Under the pieces are notes generated by a model. That model was not told the DNA's origin and did no database searches. It saw only the letters and a program-made list of their open reading frames with translations. Shown one piece after another: positions 43,020-51,601 of a stretch of 64,000 nt of DNA. The translations under genes and the position numbers were made by a program. The stretch's first letter is position 1; the number at the start of each line of letters is the position of its first letter. The DNA comes from Halorubrum salinum (GTDB lineage: Archaea; Halobacteriota; Halobacteria; Halobacteriales; Haloferacaceae). The stretch is from NCBI RefSeq assembly GCF_024494575.1, contig NZ_JANHDO010000006.1:62001-126000 (forward strand), written 5' to 3'.

Positions 43020-43542
43020 AAGAGGGGATCTTAGGCCCAGGAAATGAGTTCTAACATTGACCGTGGCTGGAGATGCTAACGGATGTCCTAGTCCGTGCCG
43101 AACAGTACCGCGTGGACTTGTTGGCTACCCACGTACTCTGCCGACTCGTCGAACTACTGTCAGGCGTCTCGATCAGTTATCGATGCCCGGGCGTGTGGTA
43201 TGACTTACACGGCTCCACCTTGGCTGTGTTCTCGTGTAGGTCTATTTATTTATACTAGTACGGGTTTACACGGCTTTACGAGAATCACTACCTTTTGACT
43301 CTATTGGCAGTAGAGTTGTTACCTCATAACAACTTGTCTGAATAACACGATCACAATCAGAATGATTGGAATACTCTCACATAGCAGAGCAAGAAGAGGT
43401 TTCCATGAAGAATTCAGTCGTTGGAGGAAGTAGCAGAAGGAGGAAATATGTGTCGCATGAATAATAAATAAAACCATACAGTTAACACAGCTGTTATAAT
43501 CACACGGCCTTTTTATCTAAATAATATTAGTTTCCAATTATC
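43020..43542. other. Intergenic region with hairpin and promoter
   Basis: 523 bases between the ParA upstream repeats and the phosphoesterase. No supported gene. It includes a perfect 8-bp stem AGTTGTTA-(5)-TAACAACT at 43314-43334. Composition falls to AT-rich from about 43330, where the foreign phosphoesterase segment seems to begin. A TATA-like TTTTATC at 43511-43517 lies 26-32 bases before that gene's ATG. Confidence 0.45.
43314..43334. repeat. Perfect 8-bp inverted repeat
   Basis: AGTTGTTA and TAACAACT with loop CCTCA. It lies at the point where base composition changes from GC-rich to AT-rich. It could be a binding site or a recombination scar. Nothing further supports either. Confidence 0.4.
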
Positions 43543-44523
43543 ATGGTTGGTGAATTTGAAAAATATATTGAAAATGAAGTCGTCATCCTGACCCGGATTG
43601 ACGTAAATGAGCCGAAAGTAGCAAGTTTGAGAGTGCGGCGGTCAAATGGTACTACTCATCAATTTCGGTTATCAGATAACGAACCACTGAACATATGTTG
43701 GGCAGTCGGTGAAGAATATGAATTAAAAGATGTCGAGCTGCGGTCTAGATCGGATGGGGGGCATTTTTTAGCTGAGACTGACAATACATCGGTTAGAAGA
43801 GTCTCAAACGATGCCTTTGACTTCTTGGTAGTAGGTGATACCCATTTTGGATATAGAAATCGAACAACCAATGTTGATTCTCGGTATATAAATGGATATG
43901 AATTTAATGTTTTAGATCTATTAGTTGAACTATCTGATAAGTGGAATATTGATGGCATATTACACACTGGAGACTTGTTCGACCACAGAGTGGATAAATA
44001 CGGATACAATAATGTTAAAGAGAAATTTGATCAACTTGGTGATATGGATGTTGAGGTATTGTTTGTAACTGGAAATCATGATAATAAAGTAGAGAGTAGA
44101 ATTTCATCAATTTCTTCTCTTCCCAATATAAACAGACTTGATCAGACTGCTAACTGGGGGTCTATGGGTGGGTTCAATATTCTAGGACTGAATTCCAGTT
44201 CCTTCAATAATATATCCGATTTTGATTGGACAAAGTTCGAACAAAAGTATAAAGGACCGAACGTGCTCATCGCACACCCAAAGAGCATAGATATGGAGCT
44301 ATCGACATTTGATCAGCTAATAAAAGATACTAATGAGGAATGGTTTATTTTTCTTGGACATCATCACGAAGAAGGAGAAATTGATGAGAAAAATCTAAAA
44401 ATAATTTTTACTGGATTTCCAAGTAAACTAGATGATACAGGTTCTGTATGGAGAATGAGAGGAGGAAATGGGCACTGTAGAATCGTCCGTCACCGGCTCG
44501 GTAAGTGGAACAAATTATACTAA
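43543..44523 (+). CDS. Calcineurin-like metallophosphoesterase
   Basis: A 326-residue protein. A beta-rich N-terminal domain (about 1-95) is followed by a metallophosphatase domain with the classical blocks: DTHFG (about 99), GDLFDH (about 146), GNHDN (about 178), a single His in IAHPKS (about 243) and GHHHEE (about 268), all metal ligands. Such enzymes cleave phosphoester bonds in nucleotides, nucleic acids or phosphoproteins. The relation to Mre11/SbcD nucleases is only at fold level. The gene is far richer in A+T than its surroundings and in Asn/Lys/Ile codons, so it was probably acquired from another source. The start is supported by TATA at 43511. Confidence 0.83.
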   Translation: MVGEFEKYIENEVVILTRIDVNEPKVASLRVRRSNGTTHQFRLSDNEPLNICWAVGEEYELKDVELRSRSDGGHFLAETDNTSVRRVSNDAFDFLVVGDTHFGYRNRTTNVDSRYINGYEFNVLDLLVELSDKWNIDGILHTGDLFDHRVDKYGYNNVKEKFDQLGDMDVEVLFVTGNHDNKVESRISSISSLPNINRLDQTANWGSMGGFNILGLNSSSFNNISDFDWTKFEQKYKGPNVLIAHPKSIDMELSTFDQLIKDTNEEWFIFLGHHHEEGEIDEKNLKIIFTGFPSKLDDTGSVWRMRGGNGHCRIVRHRLGKWNKLY

Positions 44524-44654
44524 TTCGTATTATAAAATCGGGCTGATAACCAGATCGGGCTTACTTGGGACAGTCACTTGTAGTGATTTGTGCTATCTAC
44601 TTGTTATCCTATGCGTCCGATATCTATCAGTTTTCTACGGATATAGATCACTAC

Positions 44655-44888
44655 TCAGTCGTCCATTTCAAATAGTCCTCTTCTCAATTGCCGTTTCTCT
44701 CCCTCTGTATGCTGGTCGTAGTGTTCTTCGATAACATCGGTAGATACGTCGATCCGGTCGGACACCAGTTCCTTCGAGTGACCCTTGTTGAGCCACGCGG
44801 TAATAGCGCCGCGACGGAACGAGTGAGGCTTCACGGAGTCGGGACAGTCGGAAGCGTTCAATTTCTTCGTAGCCTCGCACGTCTCCAT
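44655..44888 (-). pseudogene. C-terminal fragment of a tyrosine recombinase
   Basis: 77 residues resembling the end of haloarchaeal plasmid/virus integrases: CPDSVKPHSFRRGAIT (the His-x-x-Arg block), WLNKGHSKELVSDRIDVSTD, and EEHYDQH with the nucleophile Tyr. The open frame continues upstream without ATG to about 44975 (with FRSGIRVFQSSEQAI and CLVEERE) before a stop, but the catalytic first Arg region and core-binding domain are absent. It is a remnant, probably marking the edge of an older insertion. Its upstream part overlaps the promoter zone of the next operon. Confidence 0.7.
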
Positions 44889-44990
44889 CTCACGCTCTTC
44901 AACAAGACAGATAGCTTGTTCACTTGACTGGAATACCCTTATTCCGCTTCGGAAGAGTAGATCGCAACAGAGATAGTTTTATGAGTTCAG

Positions 44991-47180
44991 ATGATTCCGG
45001 ATATACAAGTCAGAAGCGAGAGAAAACTAACAGCAGGCTCCGTAGCAGAAGGGGCATCGATGAGTAGGAGGAGTCTGTCTGGGACGATTCATGAAATTCC
45101 GTTTCAAGGCGGGTCGCTTGTGCCGTATCTCGTTGACCTGTATGAGCGATTGCAGGAGGACTATGATACGAAGGATATTCTCGTCCTCAAACGGCTTCCG
45201 ACTGGTATCGCAGATCTCACCCAGTCACTCGGTGATGAGTTGGATCTGATCGGTGTCCCAAACGTCCAGTCGGTCGCATTTCATGCTCGAAACTTGCTCG
45301 CCCGCGAGACATCGCTGGACATTATTTCATATGAAGAGCGTATCGAGTTTCTCGCGCTGGTCATTGACCAGCACGACTGGGATCATGAGTATTTCGAGGG
45401 ACCATCCGAGTTGGATTCTTTCGGTCGAGATGTGGGGCAAATCCTAATGGATGCCACCTGGCAAGGTGGTTTCGACATTGACGGAACGGGGGAATACGAT
45501 GATTTCCTGACCGAGTTAGCGTCTATCAACGAACGCTTCCATGATCGGCTCGACGAGCGCGGGCAAACCGAGCGGGCGAGAGTGCTCCAGAACGCGTTGG
45601 AGACGATTGAGGATCCAGATGTCTTGGCAGAGGCGCAACGCGAGTATGACGCCATCATTGTAGCTGAATTCGAGGAATTCAATTCGATTGAACGCACCTA
45701 CTTGAGCTACCTAGCTGAATCTGCAGAGCTCGTGTGTCTCGCAGAATCGGATTCGAGTATCGAGCGCGTGTGGAGCGAACCCGGTGAAAGCACAGCTGAG
45801 AGTAGCGGTCTCGAGAGTCCTACAGAACCCCTTACAACAGAGAGGGATCTAAACCAGGCACATTCAAAAATCGCTGAGCACCTTGCCACTGGAAAAGAGA
45901 TAGCTACCGACGATGAGTCTCTCGCCGACGATACGTATTTGATTCAGGAGCTAACGTTCGAGGAACAGCTCCAGACGGTCGCAAATGAAATCGAGTATCT
46001 CCGGCATAAGCATGATCTCCGGTACGACGAAATCGGCGTCTTGCTAAAGGATGCAAATGGACCGATACCGGAAGCGCGCCATGCTCTACAACATTCTGGG
46101 ATCCCTGTTGCATCCGCGACAGTGCTTGGCCTTGATCAGGACCCCTCCGTTCGAGAGCTACACGGGCTTGCGACATATATTCATGAGCAGTCGGACACGG
46201 CACAGACGCTACTGACGACTCGACTCGACATCGAACCCGATACACTGGATGCTATTGTCGAAGACGTCCGCTCAAACCAGAGCTTAGTCGGGCAACTCGA
46301 AGCGTGGATCCGGCTTACCCAACTCAAAGACCGAATCGCGAAGACCGAAGAAGAGGCGAAGGCAAAAAATCAGTTTTCGCATGTGGAGATGTTACTCGAG
46401 GTGGCCGAGTTCGTCGATGACGCTGATTATTTGGATGCGACTTGGCCCCGGTTCAACTCGATTCTTGAACGGACGGTGACGGATTACCAGACCTCGAGTC
46501 ACTCGGATGATCTTGATGTCGAAGAGGGAGGCGTGTTGGTGGACACAGTCAACGTATTGAAAAACGATCAGCGGAAGGCCGTCTTCCTCCTCAACGTCGT
46601 TGAAGGAGAATACCCAGAAGGGCTCGCACTGACCCCACTGTTCCCGACCGCCTGGCTGCGAAAGATGACTGGCTTCCCGAATGTGACGGATGTCTCTCCG
46701 GAGACGGTTACAGACACGTTCCGACCAGCAGAGATGGAAGCAGTGTCGCCACTCAACGAATACTACCGGCAATTGGACAGACGGAAACTTGCAATCGGGG
46801 CCCGATCTGCACAGGACCACCTCTATTTCTGCACCTATGAAGCGGACAGCGATACCCTTGACCGTACATACCAGCCGTCTCGGTATCTTCGGCAGATCAC
46901 TGACACCCTACAGATCCCGCAGATTGGCGAGGGTGAATACGAACGTGACGTCTACACGACTGGAAACGTGTCGCGAATTATCCTCGAACAGCCATGGGAG
47001 CAACTCGAAGCTGTCCGCGCTGCTGCATCAATTGGTGATCAAGATGTTGCGCTTGAAGATGCAGAGCAGCTCTTTGGCGCAATACAGAGCCTTATCGAAT
47101 CAGCTGAGATCGACCCGCGGTTTTCTGATGCGGTTTATCGCCAGATAGAGATGGCTCGTGGGGAGGTTGGTGACCAATGA
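44991..47180 (+). CDS. AddB-like inactive-helicase subunit
   Basis: A 729-residue protein whose layout resembles AddB/RecC-type UvrD-fold subunits without a functional P-loop. Strand IHEIPFQGGSLVPYLVDLY occupies the place of Walker A but lacks GKT. YDAIIVAEFEEFNSIERTYL matches the degenerate Walker B region. VLVDTVNVLKNDQRKAVFLL and NVVEGEYPEG match the motif V-like region, and LAIGARSAQDHLYF the motif VI-like one. The nuclease domain normally fused at the C-terminus is absent and is encoded by the next gene, which it overlaps by 4 bases. An internal ATG at 45060, better placed before the first strand, may be the true start. Confidence 0.62.
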   Translation: MIPDIQVRSERKLTAGSVAEGASMSRRSLSGTIHEIPFQGGSLVPYLVDLYERLQEDYDTKDILVLKRLPTGIADLTQSLGDELDLIGVPNVQSVAFHARNLLARETSLDIISYEERIEFLALVIDQHDWDHEYFEGPSELDSFGRDVGQILMDATWQGGFDIDGTGEYDDFLTELASINERFHDRLDERGQTERARVLQNALETIEDPDVLAEAQREYDAIIVAEFEEFNSIERTYLSYLAESAELVCLAESDSSIERVWSEPGESTAESSGLESPTEPLTTERDLNQAHSKIAEHLATGKEIATDDESLADDTYLIQELTFEEQLQTVANEIEYLRHKHDLRYDEIGVLLKDANGPIPEARHALQHSGIPVASATVLGLDQDPSVRELHGLATYIHEQSDTAQTLLTTRLDIEPDTLDAIVEDVRSNQSLVGQLEAWIRLTQLKDRIAKTEEEAKAKNQFSHVEMLLEVAEFVDDADYLDATWPRFNSILERTVTDYQTSSHSDDLDVEEGGVLVDTVNVLKNDQRKAVFLLNVVEGEYPEGLALTPLFPTAWLRKMTGFPNVTDVSPETVTDTFRPAEMEAVSPLNEYYRQLDRRKLAIGARSAQDHLYFCTYEADSDTLDRTYQPSRYLRQITDTLQIPQIGEGEYERDVYTTGNVSRIILEQPWEQLEAVRAAASIGDQDVALEDAEQLFGAIQSLIESAEIDPRFSDAVYRQIEMARGEVGDQ

Positions 47181-48076
47181 GTGCTGAAATGCTGGATTTC
47201 GATCAGATTGAGACATACCTTGCGTGTCCACAGAAGTGGGAGTATACACATGCGCTCGAAATCCGACCCGAAGAGAATACACAAAGTTTCAATCGGCGTG
47301 GAAAGCTTCTGCGAATAGCGTTACTGACCACATTCAATTCGGTTGAGGGAAGCAGTGAGGCGGCAGCACAGATGGCGATAAACTTTGTCGACCGACAGTG
47401 GGATCGGTTTACCGACGACGGGCTCTACCTGTCTGACCGGCAGGAAGAATTCGATAAGTCAGTCACAAAGCGAGCTCTGCAGACATACCTTGAGAACTAT
47501 TGGGACGATCACCTGTCATCGGCCGTCGAACATGGCACAGCAACTGGGATCCAGGTGGCCGGGAGAACAGTAAAAACGGGGGTTGACTTGCTTAGTAGGC
47601 AGAATAACGGTCACTTCGTTGTCTATGACTATGTTCCAACGCTTCGTGGCATTACGTTCTCTCACCCACAAGAGAACAAAGCAGACCAATACCTTACGCA
47701 AGAGGAGTATAGCGGTGGATATATCTCATCGATACTTCGGGCTGAGTTGGCGATTAGGGGGGTAAGTGAGGACCAAGACGTCGATACTAATGATGTGAGC
47801 TATGTCGTTGTTGGGCTTCATGAGTCAGTGACGACGACTGACGGCAGTGGTATCGATGGCGTCGCTGTGGAGCCAGAACTGCGAGATCTTACAGAGTGGC
47901 ATTCTGAATACAGTGAGTCGAATCACGAATTACTGGAAGCAACTGTGAGTAACATTACCCAAGCGGATACGACGATCCCGGAGTCATGGAGGTCTGGCCT
48001 ACTCCAATCAACCTGTCGGTACTGTGAATACAAAGACATGTGTAAACCACGCTTCAATTGGGGGGTCGAGTTCTAA
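47177..48076 (+). CDS. RecB/Cas4-like nuclease-fold protein with Fe-S cysteines
   Basis: A 299-residue protein resembling the C-terminal PD-(D/E)XK domain of AddB. It begins FDQIETYLACPQKWEY (first Cys) and ends CRYCEYKDMCKPRF, giving the 1+3 Cys pattern of iron-sulfur RecB-family nucleases. The core has VKTGVDLL and then VVYDYVP, where the usual catalytic Asp-Tyr-Lys is Asp-Tyr-Val. Loss of the Lys suggests weak or no cleavage, so the domain may act structurally. ATGA overlap upstream and TAATG overlap downstream couple it to the AddB- and AddA-like genes. Confidence 0.72.
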   Translation: MSAEMLDFDQIETYLACPQKWEYTHALEIRPEENTQSFNRRGKLLRIALLTTFNSVEGSSEAAAQMAINFVDRQWDRFTDDGLYLSDRQEEFDKSVTKRALQTYLENYWDDHLSSAVEHGTATGIQVAGRTVKTGVDLLSRQNNGHFVVYDYVPTLRGITFSHPQENKADQYLTQEEYSGGYISSILRAELAIRGVSEDQDVDTNDVSYVVVGLHESVTTTDGSGIDGVAVEPELRDLTEWHSEYSESNHELLEATVSNITQADTTIPESWRSGLLQSTCRYCEYKDMCKPRFNWGVEF

Positions 48077-51000
48077 TGTCGGAGCCAGAGTCGGATACAG
48101 ACGATATCGATCCAAAGGGGAATCAGCCAGCGGTTATCGAGTCGGACGAATCCCAAATCCGCGTAAATGCCGGGGCTGGGACCGGTAAAACCTCCACCAT
48201 GGTCTGGAAGATCGAACGCCAGATCAAAGAGCAAGGGGCGAACCCAGAACGGATCCTCGCACTGACGTTTGCGAACAAGGCGGCAACGAACGTCGAAACA
48301 CGAGTGGCTGAAGAGCTGGACTCAACGCTTGGCTACAATATCTCTTCATACACCTATCACTCGTTTTGTCATCAGCTTCTCAACGAGTACGCATACTACA
48401 CAGACCACCCACCGGATTTCGAGCTGATTACTGAGAGCACAAGTGCGACGCTCATACAGGAGATAGTACAAAAGATCGACTTCGACCTTATCGAACCGAT
48501 GACGCCAGGAAGTGACGGCACTCGAGATAACATCCTCGAAGATACACTCGATTTTATCGGCGAGATCAAACGCTCGGGCCATTCTCCTGATGATGTCGAA
48601 TCGGTGCTTCCAGCCCAGTCTGACGTGATGCGAGCACACCGGGCTGTCCAAGAGATCCAACACACTAGTGAGACACTCTGGGATCTGGATACACTCTTTG
48701 CCGATGGTGGTAGTGCAGGCCCCCGGATGAAACAATGGTTGATCGATCTTCGTAAAGAGCTACGGGCGATTATAGATGAATTCGATGGAGAATCCGAATT
48801 TTTGACTGAGATTGCAGACTATCTCTGGGAGTTCGAGGAGACAGTCGAGTATGTTCAGGAGCATCTCCGCCGAGACGGTCTGTCTGGGTCAAACGCAACG
48901 CTCGCTGCGTCACTTTTTACTGGTCATCCGAATTCGAATCGGTTCCAGGTAATCGATCAGAACCCGTTCATTCGACTCCAGGAATACGTCGATCTGTACC
49001 GGAAGGCCCACGACTTCACTGAAGCCTACCGCATCTATGAACAGTCCCTCGAAGAGCGGAACGCACTCGATTATGATGGGCTGATCCAGAGCGCTGCAGA
49101 GCTCCTCAACGACGATACCGTCGGCGATGAGATCCGAGCCGAATGGGACTACGTCTACTGTGACGAGTTTCAGGACACCCACCATGCAGAGCTCGACGTT
49201 GTTGACGCCCTTGGGCAAGATTCGGATGTGCTCGTGATCGGAGACACTGATCAGGCGATCTATGAGTGGCGAGGGACGAGCCCGGGGAATCTGGAAGATC
49301 TAACCGATATCTTCCCAGACATCACGTCGATAGATCTGAACCTTAATTTCCGCTCGTATCAGGGTATTCTGGACTTCACAGCGAATCTCGGTCACACTGA
49401 TGAACTGACGGCCCATCGTGGGCGAGGTGAGAATGAAGTTGTGAAGGTCGATGGCTACCCTGATCGGGAGGCTCAAGCTGAACAAGTCGCCTCGACCGTC
49501 TCCCATCTATTACAAGGCCGGTTCGATGAGATCGACCAGTACGAGAAAGATGAAATCGCAGTCATTGTCCGGAAGAACAGCCATGCTCGGACTGTCGCCG
49601 AACAGCTCGACGCTGAGAGTATCCCATTCTCGGTCTCCACAAATTCAGATGGTGAGCAGTCCCCTGGTGTGGAGACTGTCCTCTCCTACTTCCGACTCTT
49701 AGTTGATCACCACGACGACACGAATCTCTATCGAGTGCTCCTACATCTCTATGGCCTGCCAGAGTCCGATCTCCGGCTGCTGAGTCAGGAGGACGATGGG
49801 CTCTATGACTCACTGGTTGATGCTGATCCGAGCGATTTTGCTGCATCAGAGCGGGTAGAGCGGGCAATTTCAGACATTACCTATCTGCAGAAAGCTCGGA
49901 AAACCAGTTCGCTGAGTGGGTTTTATGAGAAGTTCCTTGACCGAACCAAGATCCAGTGGTATCTCACAGAAGATGAGCGGCAAGATCTAGCCCAACTTGA
50001 GAACAAAATCGAAGGTTACGACGACAAGGGGATTCAGTCGATGCTGACGAGTGACTTCGTTGACCACCTCGACCTACAGGAGACGATCTCTCGTGAGACG
50101 ATTGAGGGTCGTATCGAATCAGCCGAAAAAGTCGATGACAAAGTAAATCTGATGACGGTCCACGGGGCCAAGGGGCTCGATTTCGAGGTTGTGTTGATTC
50201 CTTACCTCTCGGATGATGAGTGGCCGAGCGTTCCAGGGAATCACGCTGAGATAAACTTCTGTTACGATGTCCTTCAAAAGAAGATGGACGGCAATAATGA
50301 AGACTGGCTGACTACAGATCTCGCGGACCTCCATGAAGAATGGCGGACGCTCCACGTTGCGATCACCCGAGCGAAAGAACACCTGTTCTTCTACGGAAAC
50401 AGTGGTGAACCCGATGACAATCAAGTGGCGGCTGGTGAGATCGATCAGTACCTCGGAAACGGGATTGAATGGAGCGTTAGCGGCGCAAAAATGAACCTCT
50501 GGAGTGCGCTGACGAGCAGTTTCGAGCAACTCAAAGATGAGCACCCACAGTCCGCGATCGACCTAACAGACGTCGTCAACGACCGCACTATTGAGACGAA
50601 AGAGAATATCACGTACTGGGGGAACGTGGTCGATCCCGGGGAAGCAGAATCCCAACTGCTGGATTTTGCCGGGCAGCTCCGTGCTGGCGAACTTGATCCA
50701 GTGGATCCGACGGACTTCGACCTTCGAGCGAACCCAGGCAGTGTCGACATAGAGCAGAAAATCGCGCGTGAGCACAGCCACTCCTCGCTCGAGACGTTCA
50801 AATCCTGTCCTCGCCGCCATTATCTTGACCATGTTGTGTATGCGTTCGATGATTCAGGGCTAGTAGATACTTCAGGTGACGCGGAGTCATCGGATCCGCA
50901 GATCGATTATGCAGCGGTTGGGACACTGTTCCACGACGTCGCTGAAGAGGCATATTGGCACAACTATACCGCGAAAGATGAGTGGATCAGCGCCGTTGAC

Positions 51001-51537
51001 AGACTCGGAACCCGCCGGGGGCTCTCGGATCGCGAACGGGTCCGTGCCAAAGACGGGGTCAACCGATTCTTCACTACTCCTGTGCCCGGGTGGACACAAC
51101 ATGCAGCAGAGTGGCCGTTTGTTCTTGAAGGGTATCTCGAGGATATCGGCGGTGTTGTGAAGGGGTATATTGACGGGATCTATCGGAATCCGGCTGGTGA
51201 GTTGGTGGTCCTAGATTACAAGAACACCAAAGAAAGAAAAGACGTTACAGAAAGCTACCAGTTGTTGCTCTACTTAGAGGCACTCAACGAGCGGCTTTCC
51301 GATGAGGAAGCCACACAGGCCGGCTATGTGTACGTCGGGGAGGCTGGTCCGGAAGTTGACCTATACGATTATGAGGAGCTGCTTGAGTTCCGTGATGACC
51401 TCCACGCTGACCTTCGTGCGGCAGATGTCAGCTCCTATGGAGACCCGGACAGTGGCCTCATTTGTGCGGAGTGTCTGCATCACTCGCTTGGGTGTGCCGA
51501 CCCAGGATGGGACCGACGGCCCGAAGCGAATCAGTAG
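48076..51537 (+). CDS. AddA-like UvrD helicase-nuclease
   Basis: A 1153-residue SF1 helicase fused to a RecB-type nuclease. Helicase motifs: Walker A NAGAGTGKT (about 31-39), LALTFANKAA (Ia), DEFQD (363-367), GDTDQAIYEWRG (III), NLNFRS (IV), TVHGAKGLDFEVV (V) and VAITRAKEHL (VI). The nuclease part (about 900-1153) has LETFKSCPRRHYLDH, GYIDGIYR and VVLDYKNTKE (catalytic Asp and Lys present) and a terminal ICAECLHHSLGC Cys group for an Fe-S cluster. It probably unwinds and degrades DNA ends, as AddAB/RecBCD do. It is the last gene of the operon, 64 bases from the convergent DrmB gene. Confidence 0.86.
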   Translation: MSEPESDTDDIDPKGNQPAVIESDESQIRVNAGAGTGKTSTMVWKIERQIKEQGANPERILALTFANKAATNVETRVAEELDSTLGYNISSYTYHSFCHQLLNEYAYYTDHPPDFELITESTSATLIQEIVQKIDFDLIEPMTPGSDGTRDNILEDTLDFIGEIKRSGHSPDDVESVLPAQSDVMRAHRAVQEIQHTSETLWDLDTLFADGGSAGPRMKQWLIDLRKELRAIIDEFDGESEFLTEIADYLWEFEETVEYVQEHLRRDGLSGSNATLAASLFTGHPNSNRFQVIDQNPFIRLQEYVDLYRKAHDFTEAYRIYEQSLEERNALDYDGLIQSAAELLNDDTVGDEIRAEWDYVYCDEFQDTHHAELDVVDALGQDSDVLVIGDTDQAIYEWRGTSPGNLEDLTDIFPDITSIDLNLNFRSYQGILDFTANLGHTDELTAHRGRGENEVVKVDGYPDREAQAEQVASTVSHLLQGRFDEIDQYEKDEIAVIVRKNSHARTVAEQLDAESIPFSVSTNSDGEQSPGVETVLSYFRLLVDHHDDTNLYRVLLHLYGLPESDLRLLSQEDDGLYDSLVDADPSDFAASERVERAISDITYLQKARKTSSLSGFYEKFLDRTKIQWYLTEDERQDLAQLENKIEGYDDKGIQSMLTSDFVDHLDLQETISRETIEGRIESAEKVDDKVNLMTVHGAKGLDFEVVLIPYLSDDEWPSVPGNHAEINFCYDVLQKKMDGNNEDWLTTDLADLHEEWRTLHVAITRAKEHLFFYGNSGEPDDNQVAAGEIDQYLGNGIEWSVSGAKMNLWSALTSSFEQLKDEHPQSAIDLTDVVNDRTIETKENITYWGNVVDPGEAESQLLDFAGQLRAGELDPVDPTDFDLRANPGSVDIEQKIAREHSHSSLETFKSCPRRHYLDHVVYAFDDSGLVDTSGDAESSDPQIDYAAVGTLFHDVAEEAYWHNYTAKDEWISAVDRLGTRRGLSDRERVRAKDGVNRFFTTPVPGWTQHAAEWPFVLEGYLEDIGGVVKGYIDGIYRNPAGELVVLDYKNTKERKDVTESYQLLLYLEALNERLSDEEATQAGYVYVGEAGPEVDLYDYEELLEFRDDLHADLRAADVSSYGDPDSGLICAECLHHSLGCADPGWDRRPEANQ

Positions 51538-51601
51538 AAGCCCACAACACACAATCTCATAAATCGCTATTTGACTACCGAAATTGTATCGCTACCATCT
51601 G

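Noticed and set aside
43404-43463. 19-codon frame in the gap before the phosphoesterase
   Set aside because: Too short, with no promoter or conserved partner. Its purine-rich sequence alone does not support a gene.
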